A stretch of 64,000 nt of DNA. Source: Arcanobacterium phocae. GTDB taxonomy: Bacteria > Actinomycetota > Actinomycetes > Actinomycetales > Actinomycetaceae. The translations under genes were made by a program, and so were the position numbers. Of this stretch, positions 9,478-18,196 are shown in pieces. The stretch spans positions 1 to 64,000 of the forward strand of contig NZ_JABAPM010000007.1 in assembly GCF_018913465.1 (NCBI RefSeq), given 5' to 3'. Position 1 is the first letter of the stretch. Each line of letters starts with the position of its first letter. The notes below the pieces were generated by a model, which saw nothing but the letters and a program-made list of their open reading frames with translations, did no database searches and was not told the DNA's origin.

Positions 9478-10434
9478 ATGAATATAGATAGGGTAGTGCA
9501 TGCGTCTGCACCGGGGAAAGTCAATATTGCGTTGCGAGTAGGTACGCCGCGCCCAGATGGTTTTCACCCGTTAGATACGGTGTTTGAGGCGTTGGATGTG
9601 CGTGACGACGTCGTAGCTCAGCTCGCGCCGGACCTAACGATGAGTATTAGCGGAATCGGGGAAGATCTGCCGGTTGATGATTCTAATCTGGTGATTCGGG
9701 CGGCACGGTTGTTGCGGGATCGGTTTGGACACCGTACGAGCCTCGATATTGCGCCAGCTGACTTAGGAGCGCACCTGGCGGTAACAAAACGTATCCCGGT
9801 TGCTGGTGGTATGGCTGGCGGGTCCGCCGACGCTGCGGCAACACTGGTGGCGCTGAACGAATTGTGGCAACTGAGTCTTGAACCCGAACAGCTCTATGAG
9901 TGTGCTGCCGAACTCGGTTCCGATGTGCCGTTTTCCCTGATGGGGGGAATAGCGCACGGGATTGGCCGTGGAGAGCAATTGACGCAGCTGCCGTCGTCAG
10001 AAAGCCACGGCTGGGTCATGCTCCTTAACCAGCAGGGGCTATCCACTCCGGCGGTATTTCGTGAATTCGATAAGCTCGGATTAGGGCGCGCAACGCCGGA
10101 AACTACTGATGATGTGCGCGCCGTGATATCCGGGCCAACCCGCGGTAGCGAGCATCGGGGACTGCTTGGCCGTGCTGTCGGCAATGATTTAGAAGAGCCG
10201 GCTCGCTCACTACGGCCGGATGTGGCACATATTATCGACACGATACGCGCCCATATCACGGCGGGCGTTCTGGGGGCACATGCGGTGATTCTGTCTGGTT
10301 CGGGGCCTACTATCGCTGTGCTAGCTGAACCAAGCCGGATGGATTCGTTGGCGGCTCGTCTTGAACAGTTGTTCCCGGACTTAACGGCGGTGGTTGCCAC
10401 CGGGCCAGCTCGTGGAACTTATCTAGTAAGATAA
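9478..10434 (+). CDS. ispE: 4-diphosphocytidyl-2-C-methyl-D-erythritol kinase
   Basis: GHMP kinase of the non-mevalonate (MEP) isoprenoid pathway; phosphorylates the 2-hydroxyl of CDP-methylerythritol. The motifs APGKVNIALRVG, the ATP loop PVAGGMAGGSADAAA and the C-terminal LSGSGPTIAVL are all present. I prefer the ATG at 9478 because the family motif follows at the usual distance; an upstream TTG (9448) falls in the terminator tail. ispH of the same pathway is near 40 kb. The preceding terminator implies ispE needs its own promoter, which I cannot locate with confidence. Confidence 0.94.
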   Translation: MNIDRVVHASAPGKVNIALRVGTPRPDGFHPLDTVFEALDVRDDVVAQLAPDLTMSISGIGEDLPVDDSNLVIRAARLLRDRFGHRTSLDIAPADLGAHLAVTKRIPVAGGMAGGSADAAATLVALNELWQLSLEPEQLYECAAELGSDVPFSLMGGIAHGIGRGEQLTQLPSSESHGWVMLLNQQGLSTPAVFREFDKLGLGRATPETTDDVRAVISGPTRGSEHRGLLGRAVGNDLEEPARSLRPDVAHIIDTIRAHITAGVLGAHAVILSGSGPTIAVLAEPSRMDSLAARLEQLFPDLTAVVATGPARGTYLVR

Positions 10435-10463
10435 AACCCAGTGCGTGCATACAGTTTGCATAT

Positions 10464-10529
10464 ATGGATATTTCAGCTCAGTTTTTCGAAGAAAAGCTCA
10501 AATTCCCTAACTTTGTGCACGCATTGTGA
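10464..10529 (+). CDS. Possible 21-codon leader peptide before the ABC-F gene
   Basis: An ATG opens a short frame (MDISAQFFEEKLKF...) that stops 22 bases before the ABC-F start. No good ribosome site is visible. ABC-F genes are sometimes controlled by leader peptides, but I see no terminator/antiterminator pair here. This is a weak candidate. Confidence 0.2.
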   Translation: MDISAQFFEEKLKFPNFVHAL

Positions 10530-10551
10530 TCATTAAAGAAAGGCCGGGTTG

Positions 10552-12405
10552 ATGGCGCATATTTTGGGTGTTGAAGACGTTTCGATTGCGTTAGGATCGC
10601 GCCCAATTTTGGGCAATATTAACGTCTCTATCGAAGACGGTGCCAAGATTGGGATTGTTGGCCCTAACGGTGGCGGCAAGTCCACCTTGCTGAAGCTGTT
10701 GACCCGTGCTTTAGAACCGGATAGCGGGCAAGTTACCATGATGAATGGAACCCGGTTTTCGGTTCTTTCCCAGGCGATTTCGTTTGCTCCCGATGTGACG
10801 GTTATCCAAGCGATCCACGGTAATACTGAGGAATACGTGTGGGCGTCGGATTCAGCCATCCGGTATTTACATGAGGGGTTGTTGCCTGATGTTCCGCTTG
10901 ATCGGCGGGTGACTGAGCTCTCTGGTGGGCAACGACGCCGGGTTGCGCTCGCGGCAACCTTGGCAGCAGATGCGAACGTGGTTGTGCTTGACGAACCAAC
11001 CAACCACCTGGATATCGAAGGCGTTACCTTCCTTGCTAAATATCTCAATGAACGTTTTGGCCGGGGCGAGGGCGCACTTATCGTCGTCACCCACGACCGC
11101 TGGTTCTTGGATGCGGTATGCGACCGGTTGTGGGAAGTCGTTCCCGGTAATGATGGCGCTGGTGGGCATAATCCGCAGCCGGGCCGGGTGGAAACCTATG
11201 AGGGTGGCTATGCCGCATATATTTTGCAGCGTGCTGAGCGTGCTCGGATTGCGCAACAAACTGCGGAAAAGCGCAATAATATTTTGCGTAAGGAATTGGC
11301 GTGGTTGCGGCGTGGTGCACCGGCACGTACCTCTAAGCCGAAATTCCGTATTGAGGCTGCCAATGAGTTGATTGCGAACGAACCGCCACCGCGTGATTCG
11401 GTCGAGCTTGCCAAGATGGCTACGAGCCGGTTAGGTAAGGATGTTATTGATCTGATTGACGTGTCTTTTTCGTATGATACGGCGGGTAATGCGGATGCCC
11501 AAAAGCCGGTCCTCGATGACGTGACATTGCGGTTAGCCCCGGGTGAGCGCCTGGGAATCGTGGGCGGTAACGGTGCTGGAAAGTCCTCGTTACTTGGGCT
11601 GATTAGTGGTGTTTTAGCGCCGACTACGGGCCGGGTTAAGCGTGGCAAAACAGTGAACTTGGCGGTGCTAACCCAGGAAACTAAAGAGCTTGAGGATATT
11701 GCGACTCGGCGAGTGGTTGAGGCCGTTCATGATATTGCTACCCACGTTATGGTAGGCAAGAAGGAAATGACTGCCGCGCAGTTAGTGGAGAAACTTGGTT
11801 TTACCCGGGAGCGGGCATGGACGCAGGTGGGGGATCTCTCCGGTGGGGAGCGGCGCCGGTTGCAACTTTTGCGGTTGCTGGTTGGGGAACCAAATGTGTT
11901 GCTTCTTGATGAGCCTACCAATGATTTGGATACCGATACGTTGGCGGCGATTGAGGATATGCTTGATTCGTGGCCGGGTACCTTGGTTGTGGTCTCGCAC
12001 GATCGTTACCTGTTGGAGCGGATTACCGATCACCAGGTTGCGGTGCTTGATGGTCACGTGCGCGATTTGCCTGGTGGGGTGGATGAGTACGTGCAGTTGG
12101 CGGCTCAGCTTCGTAAGGAACGTTCCGACGACGGCGATGCCGGCCCGCACGTGGCAGCACCTACCAAGACGAAGGATGCGGCCAAAGAGCGGTTAGTGCG
12201 TAAAAATATGGCACGTATTGAACGCAAGATGGATAAGATTCGCCAGCAGATTGACCAGATTGGGTTGAAGCAGGCTGATGCGGCAGCGAGCGGTGATTTT
12301 GCGGTTTTGATAGATCTTGGGAAAGAGGCGGCTGCGGCTCAGGGCGAACTGGATTCCTTGGAAGATGAATGGATAGTGGCTGCCGAAGAAGTAGAATTTT
12401 TATAG
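10552..12405 (+). CDS. ABC-F family ATPase (Uup-like)
   Basis: A soluble protein with two ATP-binding cassettes and no membrane segments, of the family that acts on ribosomes. Cassette 1 has GPNGGGKST, LSGGQRRR and VVLDEPTNHLD; cassette 2 has GGNGAGKSS, LSGGERRR and LLLDEPTNDLD. An Arg-rich linker (AWLRRGAPART) lies between them. A C-terminal coiled coil (~540-615) is typical of Uup-type members. AAGAAAGG supports the ATG at 10552 over an adjacent TTG. It is more likely a housekeeping ribosome-associated factor than a resistance protein, though the latter cannot be excluded. Confidence 0.9.
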   Translation: MAHILGVEDVSIALGSRPILGNINVSIEDGAKIGIVGPNGGGKSTLLKLLTRALEPDSGQVTMMNGTRFSVLSQAISFAPDVTVIQAIHGNTEEYVWASDSAIRYLHEGLLPDVPLDRRVTELSGGQRRRVALAATLAADANVVVLDEPTNHLDIEGVTFLAKYLNERFGRGEGALIVVTHDRWFLDAVCDRLWEVVPGNDGAGGHNPQPGRVETYEGGYAAYILQRAERARIAQQTAEKRNNILRKELAWLRRGAPARTSKPKFRIEAANELIANEPPPRDSVELAKMATSRLGKDVIDLIDVSFSYDTAGNADAQKPVLDDVTLRLAPGERLGIVGGNGAGKSSLLGLISGVLAPTTGRVKRGKTVNLAVLTQETKELEDIATRRVVEAVHDIATHVMVGKKEMTAAQLVEKLGFTRERAWTQVGDLSGGERRRLQLLRLLVGEPNVLLLDEPTNDLDTDTLAAIEDMLDSWPGTLVVVSHDRYLLERITDHQVAVLDGHVRDLPGGVDEYVQLAAQLRKERSDDGDAGPHVAAPTKTKDAAKERLVRKNMARIERKMDKIRQQIDQIGLKQADAAASGDFAVLIDLGKEAAAAQGELDSLEDEWIVAAEEVEFL

Positions 12406-12474
12406 AAATAGTAAATGTATTGATGTGATATGGTATGATTTAGGTAAGCTAGTAATGTAGCTAGCAAAAATAAC

Positions 12475-12963
12475 ATGGAAGGTTTCAAAGATGAAAATTT
12501 CTGCATTTTTTTATCGTTTAGTCTAGTCTTGAGTGCTCAGTTCGGGGATTTAGAATTGACGTCAAATTCCGTTGATAATGGTGGAGAAATTGGTGATAGT
12601 GGTCGTCAAGTCTTGATTTACCCTGATAATTTTGGAGCGTCAAATGGTGAATTGGACACCTTTAGTGATACCCCATCCAATAAATTTCAGCCCATCTTGC
12701 CAAATTCCCCAAGATTGCATGATATTTCTCCGTATGCAATCATCCCTTCAGTAGATATTGGGGGAGGGGGAGCGTCGTACCCACGAGTATCGCCTAAAGA
12801 AGGATGTTCAAGAGCACGTTGGGGTAATTTCATATGGTCGGTGGCGTGGGGCGGATTGGTTTGTGCGCCGGTTTCTGTTGCTACTGGCTTTGGGGGTTTC
12901 CTTTGTGGGGCTGCTGGTAGTGCGGCTTCTACATGGTTGCCATGGAATAACATTTGTAGATAG
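12475..12963 (+). CDS. Secreted Cys-containing peptide precursor, apparent frameshift near its start
   Basis: I do not recognise this protein. The open frame (162 codons from 12475) begins with an unlikely leader. A better start is the ATG at 12491, nine bases after GGAAGG; it encodes MKISAFF and then stops after a T7 run (12506-12512). Moving one base at that run joins MKISAFF to LSFSLVLSAQFG, giving a clean signal peptide. The C-terminal ~65 residues are Gly/Trp-rich with four Cys (EGCSRARWG, GLVCAPV, FLCGAAG, NNICR), like a processed extracellular peptide. Bacteriocin or toxin is a guess. The gene is AT-richer than its neighbours and lies 9 bases before a small membrane-protein gene. Confidence 0.6.
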   Translation: MEGFKDENFCIFLSFSLVLSAQFGDLELTSNSVDNGGEIGDSGRQVLIYPDNFGASNGELDTFSDTPSNKFQPILPNSPRLHDISPYAIIPSVDIGGGGASYPRVSPKEGCSRARWGNFIWSVAWGGLVCAPVSVATGFGGFLCGAAGSAASTWLPWNNICR

Positions 12964-12972
12964 GAGCCTGTC

Positions 12973-13272
12973 ATGAGTCGGTTAACGAAATACTTGAGTG
13001 CTGGCGTGCTTTTGGCTATCGTCAATTCTTTTATTGTGATGAGTCCTGATTTGCTTGATGGTGTAGGAATTGGCACTGCGCTGGCGAATAACATCACGAA
13101 GGTTGTTATTCAAGCGATAATGGCACTGGTAATCATGGGTGCCGGTGGAGTCATGCGTGAGAAAGCGGATTCGGGCGAGTTGCCTGATGGTACTGTTCAA
13201 AACCTCCTATTTTTCGCCTTAGCAGCAGCGCTTATGCTTATTGCTGTTGCTATTGCAGTGTTATGGAGATAG
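12973..13272 (+). CDS. Small membrane protein, possible partner/immunity protein
   Basis: A 99-residue protein of unknown family with three hydrophobic segments (about residues 7-26, 40-58 and 76-97) and little else. It starts 9 bases after the secreted-peptide gene with GATAGGAG as ribosome site, so the two are probably cotranscribed. Small multi-helix membrane proteins beside peptide precursors are often immunity proteins, but that is inference from position only. Confidence 0.6.
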   Translation: MSRLTKYLSAGVLLAIVNSFIVMSPDLLDGVGIGTALANNITKVVIQAIMALVIMGAGGVMREKADSGELPDGTVQNLLFFALAAALMLIAVAIAVLWR

Positions 13273-13321
13273 CGATACGGCCTAAAGTCCGTAGACTATA
13301 TTTTGACGTCAAGGTATGGTA

Positions 13322-13359
13322 AGGGTGTGCGTCAAGCAACGGCGCTTAACGCACACCCT
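13322..13359. promoter_or_regulatory. 38-base inverted repeat upstream of the MarR gene
   Basis: Arms at 13322-13337 and 13344-13359 pair over 16 bases with one mismatch around a 6-base spacer. It lies 29 bases before the marR-type start and 49 bases after the small membrane protein. No T-run follows, so it may be either an operator for the MarR regulator or a transcription stop for the cassette upstream. Confidence 0.55.
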
Positions 13360-13388
13360 ATATCCTGCACACTCAACCGGAGCCTTCT

Positions 13389-13904
13389 ATGACTGATGAC
13401 CCCATGCCCTCCGACAATTCAATTCGCGATGACGTTGATGCGATTATTACTGCATGGCAGGATCAATGCCCAGAGTTAGACACAGCTCCTTTCGCTATTT
13501 TTTCGCGGTTATTGCGCCTGACACGGCATATTGAGCGGATGCGGAAAACTGTGTTCGCGCGCAATGGGCTGGAAACGTGGGAATTTGAAATGTTGGCGGC
13601 ATTGCGGCGAACCAAAAACCACACCTTGACTGCTGGGCAACTGATGAAAGAAACATTGGTGTCTTCCGGAACGGTGACGAACCGGCTCGATCGAATGGCG
13701 GCTAAAGAATTATTGGTTCGTCAATCGGGCGAACATGACGGGCGTGTTGTTTATGTGCAAGCTACTGAGTTGGGGCTGTCGCTGATCGACGGCGCAGTTG
13801 AGGATCTGCTCCACGCTGAAGCGCAGATTTTAGAACAGTTTAGTGTGGCTGAAAATGACGAAGCAGCCGCCTACATGAGACGGCTGCTCCATTCGTTCGA
13901 GTAA
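13389..13904 (+). CDS. MarR family transcriptional regulator
   Basis: A 171-residue winged-helix regulator. The core (~70-125) reads LTAGQLMKETLVSSGTVTNRLDRMAAKELLVRQSGEHDGRVVYVQAT, consistent with the recognition helix and the D-G-R wing of MarR proteins. Its ligand is unknown. It converges on the exporter genes that follow on the other strand and is preceded by a long inverted repeat that could be its operator. Confidence 0.9.
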   Translation: MTDDPMPSDNSIRDDVDAIITAWQDQCPELDTAPFAIFSRLLRLTRHIERMRKTVFARNGLETWEFEMLAALRRTKNHTLTAGQLMKETLVSSGTVTNRLDRMAAKELLVRQSGEHDGRVVYVQATELGLSLIDGAVEDLLHAEAQILEQFSVAENDEAAAYMRRLLHSFE

Positions 13905-13906
13905 CG

Positions 13907-15133
13907 TTACTTGCTCTGTTTCCATGCCTGCTTGATAGACATGCGCTTACCTGAATGCAAAACCGAATTGCGGTAAAGCTTGCCGGCAAATGCTGCCAAC
14001 AGCGGGATAGCTGCTACGCCCAGCACAAATGCGATGATTTGTTCAGTGGGTGAAGAGATTCCGAAGGACTGTCGGATTGGCATCATGAAGGATGACATGA
14101 ATGGAATATATGACAAGACTTTCGTGATGAGTGCATCAGGCATTGCCGAGATGAGGAAGAATCCGCCATAGATCGGGATGAAGGTGAGCATCGTGAGCGT
14201 ACCGGTGATCGGAGCAAGATCTTCTTGGCGAGAGACGGTTGCTGCTAGTGCCCCTGCAATCAATGAGAAGGTGAAGAAGCCGACGATAGACCACAGAATC
14301 GTCCATACCGCGAGTGACGAAAGATTCAGTAGCGGCAACGTCACTCCCGCAATTTTCAGTGAAATAAACGTGGCTACAATATAGCAGGCGACTTGGCCAA
14401 TAATCACTGTGCCGATTCCGAGGATCTTTCCAAGTAGTAACGTCCGTGGTTTGACGGAGGTCAAAATAATTTCGACGACGCGCGAGGACTTTTCTTCGAC
14501 AACTCCAGTTGAGATTGTTGCTAGACCTCCCAAGATAACGGTGGCAAGCAGAATCACAACACCGAGTGCGGTGAAGTAGCCAACCGGGTTAGAAGCGATG
14601 AGGTTATCGTCAGATGCTAAATCCAAGACCCGTACATTTGCGCCGTCAGCACCGGTAATCGCTGAAGCGGCTTCATCCGGAGTCAGGGTGGAGTTTTCGC
14701 TGGCAATCCAGAATGTCACGCCACGATTCACTCCTTCGCCGAAGTCGCCACTGATAGCGCTCGAATTAGGGAAAATCACGGTCGGTTCAGCCGGAGTTCC
14801 GCCAACAACAGCGTAGGTGATATCAGTGTTTTCGTCATCAGCCTGGGCTTCGACCGCATCAGTCAGCCATTCTTCGCCTTCGCCATCACCAATACTTTCG
14901 GTGCTGGTAGCAGGTAGCGCAGCTTGAATAAATTCGGCAGCATCGGCGGCAGATTTCTCAACGCCCACAACATACGATGTTTCTGGGGCTGCAGAATCGT
15001 CGTCACCGCTCATCACAAGGTTGGCAATAATGCCGCCGCCGAAAATAAGAACGAGCATAACCACGAAGGAAATCTGATTTGATCGGGTCTGGAGTAGCGC
15101 GGTCATTTCCCGCTTAATAATCAGTCCTAGCAT
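13907..15133 (-). CDS. ABC-2 type exporter permease (NatB-like)
   Basis: A 409-residue permease: one N-terminal helix (~20-40), an extracytoplasmic domain (~45-175), then five or six helices to the end, the NatB/YhaP layout. Its ATG lies one base after the stop of the ATPase gene, with GGAAAGAAG as ribosome site, so I use this start rather than an upstream one inside the ATPase. Substrate unknown; relatives export sodium or drugs. Confidence 0.85.
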   Translation of the reverse strand: MLGLIIKREMTALLQTRSNQISFVVMLVLIFGGGIIANLVMSGDDDSAAPETSYVVGVEKSAADAAEFIQAALPATSTESIGDGEGEEWLTDAVEAQADDENTDITYAVVGGTPAEPTVIFPNSSAISGDFGEGVNRGVTFWIASENSTLTPDEAASAITGADGANVRVLDLASDDNLIASNPVGYFTALGVVILLATVILGGLATISTGVVEEKSSRVVEIILTSVKPRTLLLGKILGIGTVIIGQVACYIVATFISLKIAGVTLPLLNLSSLAVWTILWSIVGFFTFSLIAGALAATVSRQEDLAPITGTLTMLTFIPIYGGFFLISAMPDALITKVLSYIPFMSSFMMPIRQSFGISSPTEQIIAFVLGVAAIPLLAAFAGKLYRNSVLHSGKRMSIKQAWKQSK

Positions 15134-15134
15134 G

Positions 15135-16106
15135 TCACTTCTTCTTTCCAAATAGGGCAGCTAAGCCGCGCTTCTTTGCTGGAGTCTCTTCTTCTGCCTC
15201 ATCAATAGTCGGGGCCGAAACCACACCTTTGAAAATATCTTGAAGATGCGGGCGCTGCGGGGCGAACTCCAGGAGCGGGCCAGCAGCTAGCGCAGCTTGC
15301 AGAATCCGTTGAGAATCGTCACCAGCATGCATCGCGATCTCGAGCATGTTGTGTGACGTGTGAATAACAGAGAACCCCTGTGAACGTACCGCATCTGCGA
15401 GGGTATTCACGTCTCCACCGGTGCGCACAATAAGGTTGCTCTCGGCGCTGGCGCGTAAATCGTCGATCTTGCCTTCAGCAACGATCTTGCCTTCGGCGCA
15501 AATACCGACTCGTTCACACATACGTTCCACTAGATCAAGCTGATGCGACGAGAAAACCACAGTGGCTCCAGCATCGGCCTTTTCGCGCAGCACTGAACTC
15601 ATCACGTCAACCGCGACCGGATCCAGGCCGGAGAACGGTTCGTCCAGAACAAGAACCGCCGGATCGTGAATGAGCGCAGCGGCAAGCTGAACTCGCTGCT
15701 GATTACCTAAGGACAGTGCCTGGACCTCATCGTCACGGCGCTTATCAATACTGAGCCGTTCGGTCCAATACAACATGGCGCGAGTGGCATCTTTCTTAGA
15801 TAAGCCCTGGAGCTGAGCCAAATAAACTAGTTGCGCGCCAACCTTCATCTTCGGATATAGTCCGCGTTCGGCAGGCATATAGCCGAAGGTTTTACGAGTA
15901 GCGAAATCAAGTTCTTTGCCATCGAGCGTCACTGTGCCGGAATCTGCAGACAATACGCCGAGCGCAATGCGCATCGTCGTCGTCTTGCCGGCTCCGTTCG
16001 AACCAACAAAGCCGTAGAGTTCGCCCGGTTGTACCGTGAACTCCATGCCATCGAGTGCGACGGTATCCCCGAAGCGCTTGTGAAGATTACTGATGTGTAA
16101 ATTCAC
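15135..16106 (-). CDS. ABC transporter ATP-binding protein (NatA-like)
   Basis: Nucleotide-binding subunit for the permease that follows. Walker A GSNGAGKTT (~36-44), the signature LSLGNQQRVQLA, Walker B VLVLDEPFSGLDP and the switch His in VVFSSHQLD are present. Residues after ~220 form an accessory C-terminal domain ending in a Lys-rich tail. GTG start. Likely cotranscribed with the TetR gene upstream, 62 bases away, which may regulate the pair. Confidence 0.92.
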   Translation of the reverse strand: MNLHISNLHKRFGDTVALDGMEFTVQPGELYGFVGSNGAGKTTTMRIALGVLSADSGTVTLDGKELDFATRKTFGYMPAERGLYPKMKVGAQLVYLAQLQGLSKKDATRAMLYWTERLSIDKRRDDEVQALSLGNQQRVQLAAALIHDPAVLVLDEPFSGLDPVAVDVMSSVLREKADAGATVVFSSHQLDLVERMCERVGICAEGKIVAEGKIDDLRASAESNLIVRTGGDVNTLADAVRSQGFSVIHTSHNMLEIAMHAGDDSQRILQAALAAGPLLEFAPQRPHLQDIFKGVVSAPTIDEAEEETPAKKRGLAALFGKKK

Positions 16107-16168
16107 CAGTTCTCCTTTCTGATTTTTCTTATATAAGTCAAGTATCTAACTGTTGCCAAGCTGGGTTG

Positions 16169-16819
16169 TTAGGGCAGTGGAGTGACAAGCTTTGGCTCTG
16201 CTTCGAGCCGATGCAAACCGTTCCACATAAGGTTAACAAGATGAGCTGCCATAACATGCTTGTCTAGTTGCCGGTTAATGGCCCACGATTGGCCAACGAT
16301 TCCCATCAGCCCGGACAGCATGTGTGCATAGAGCGAAATAGCGTCAGCTGGGAACTGAAGTTTTTCAACGTAGGTAGCCAGTAGTTCATTGAGGTGGTCG
16401 CTCATATCGGAAATGATAGTAGAGAATTCACCGCCGGCGAGCACGCCAGGGCTCTGGTGAACCATCAGTCCGAAACCATCTGGATTCTCTTCGATATAGT
16501 CCAGCAATCCGAGGACGACGGCTTCGAGTGACTCACGCGGTCCCTTCCCTGCCGATAACGCCTGATCCAGAATCGTGTTGACGGCGGTTGTCTCCCGGTC
16601 AACGATAACCTGGTAGAGGCCTTCTTTGCCGCCAAAATGTTCATAAACAACGGGTTTTGAGACGTCGGCAGCGTTCGCGATTTCTTCAATAGACACCGCA
16701 TCATAGCCGCGTGCAGCGAACAGCTGACGCGCAATTCCAATAAGCTGAGTGCGCCGCTCAACGCGCGTCATACGTTGGCGTTTTGGCGGATCAGTAGGTG
16801 ATTTAGCAGTACGTGCCAT
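16169..16819 (-). CDS. TetR family transcriptional regulator
   Basis: 216 residues with an N-terminal helix-turn-helix (~20-65: RTQLIGIARQLFAARGYDAVSIEEIANAADVSKPVVYEHFGGKEGLY split across the helices) and an all-helical ligand domain. It stands just upstream of the NatAB-like exporter on the same strand, suggesting drug-responsive control of that exporter. Ligand and operator are not visible. Confidence 0.92.
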   Translation of the reverse strand: MARTAKSPTDPPKRQRMTRVERRTQLIGIARQLFAARGYDAVSIEEIANAADVSKPVVYEHFGGKEGLYQVIVDRETTAVNTILDQALSAGKGPRESLEAVVLGLLDYIEENPDGFGLMVHQSPGVLAGGEFSTIISDMSDHLNELLATYVEKLQFPADAISLYAHMLSGLMGIVGQSWAINRQLDKHVMAAHLVNLMWNGLHRLEAEPKLVTPLP

Positions 16820-17003
16820 AACGCTATTCTCGCATACCTACAGTTGCGAAACCAATGACGACGACGGCGTTTGGTTCACTACCATGAGGTGGTAGATAAT
16901 GGCTATGTGTGCGCACAAATTCTGGGGTGGGGAACGCCATATCGGGTTAATTGCCCGCGTGAGTGGAAACCGAACGGATAAGCTGGCACAATAAAACAAG
17001 TAA

Positions 17004-17074
17004 TCCGCCATGGTGTAATGGCAGCACAGCGGTCTTTGGAACCGCTTGTCTAGGTTCGAATCCTAGTGGCGGAG
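17004..17074 (+). tRNA. tRNA-Gln (UUG)
   Basis: Folds as a cloverleaf: acceptor TCCGCCA/TGGCGGA, anticodon stem GCGGT/ACCGC with loop CTTTGGA and anticodon TTG at 17036-17038, and a T-arm with GGTTCGAATCC. The 3' CCA is not encoded. Confidence 0.95.
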
Positions 17075-17131
17075 CGAAACAATGCATGCGAAGCGTTGTG
17101 TTCTTGAGTTCGGCTAGCCGAGGAGGCACCA

Positions 17132-18196
17132 GTGAGTCAGAAACTCGCCGCAGCTATTATTCTTGCTGCTGGTAAAGGAACCCGTATTAAATCGCAAACC
17201 CCTAAAGTTCTCTTGTCTATGTGTGGTCGCTCCCTTGTTGGGCACGCGGTTGCCGCAGTAACTGAAGCTGGGGCGGAAAATATTGTTGCGGTGGTACGGC
17301 ATGAACGTGACCGTGTGGTTGAACACTTGAGCCAGATTGCGCCACATGTACTGATTGCGGATCAGGACGATATTAAAGGTACTGGCCGAGCAGCATGGTG
17401 TGGCATGAATGTTCTACCCGAAGACCTCCACGGTTCTGTGCTTGTTATTGCTGGCGATTCACCAATGTTCGAGGCTGAAACACTCGCAGAACTTAACCGG
17501 GTTCACTGTGAATCCGGCGCGGCAGTCACAGTTCTTTCCACTGTTCTTGAAGATTCTTTCGGATACGGTCGCATTTTGCGTGCCGCGGCGCCTGGCTCGG
17601 ACGAAGTTGCGCAGACTCCGCAGGCTACTGGCCCAGTTGTTGGCATTGTTGAAGAGAAAGATGCCACTGACTTACAACGCACGATTAAAGAGATCGGCAC
17701 TTCAACATATATTTTCGATGCAGACTTCCTGCGTTCGGTGCTTGGCACGCTCGGCACTGACAATGCTCAAGGCGAAATGTATTTAACTGATGTTATTGCC
17801 CGCGCAGTTGACGAAGGCAAGAGCGTGGCATCATACGTCTTAGCAGATTCAGTTCAGGCTGAGGGAGTGAACGATTTGGTTCAGCTGACAACGTTGCGGG
17901 CAGAAAAGAACCGTCGTCTCTTGGAACACTGGATGCGCAGTGGAGTATCAATTATCGATCCGGCTTCTACCCATATTGAGGTAGATGTTCAGCTTGCGCC
18001 GGACGCTATTGTTCACCCAGGTACAATTCTTCGCGGCAATACGCGTATTGACGCATTCGCCGTCGTCGGGCCCAACACGGAACTTGTTGATGTTTCCGTG
18101 GGTGAGCGGGCAGTAGTTCCGCATACGGTTGCTTCGTCGACGTCGATAGCACACGATACGTGTATTTCCCCATTTACGGTGATACGCGAAGGGTAA
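17132..18196 (+). CDS. glmU: GlmU N-acetylglucosamine-1-phosphate uridylyltransferase, acetyltransferase domain missing
   Basis: The N-terminal domain (LAAGKGTRIKSQTPKVL, then AGDSPMF and NDLVQLT) is the uridylyltransferase that makes UDP-GlcNAc, the precursor of peptidoglycan. Full-length GlmU is about 450-495 residues; this one is 354. It stops after only a few left-handed beta-helix turns (ending CISPFTVIREG), before the part carrying the acetyltransferase active site. No remnant of that domain is visible before prs in any frame I checked. GTG start with a strong GAGGAGG site. If real, GlcN-1-P acetylation must be supplied elsewhere or bypassed. Confidence 0.85.
   Translation: MSQKLAAAIILAAGKGTRIKSQTPKVLLSMCGRSLVGHAVAAVTEAGAENIVAVVRHERDRVVEHLSQIAPHVLIADQDDIKGTGRAAWCGMNVLPEDLHGSVLVIAGDSPMFEAETLAELNRVHCESGAAVTVLSTVLEDSFGYGRILRAAAPGSDEVAQTPQATGPVVGIVEEKDATDLQRTIKEIGTSTYIFDADFLRSVLGTLGTDNAQGEMYLTDVIARAVDEGKSVASYVLADSVQAEGVNDLVQLTTLRAEKNRRLLEHWMRSGVSIIDPASTHIEVDVQLAPDAIVHPGTILRGNTRIDAFAVVGPNTELVDVSVGERAVVPHTVASSTSIAHDTCISPFTVIREG

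Noticed and set aside
10552-12405. Antibiotic-resistance assignment for the ABC-F protein
   Set aside because: The Uup-like coiled coil and housekeeping context make a general ribosome-associated role more likely.
13907-16819. Linking the NatAB-like exporter to the secreted peptide cassette as one system
   Set aside because: They are on opposite strands, separated by the MarR gene, and the exporter has its own TetR regulator. A link is possible but unsupported.
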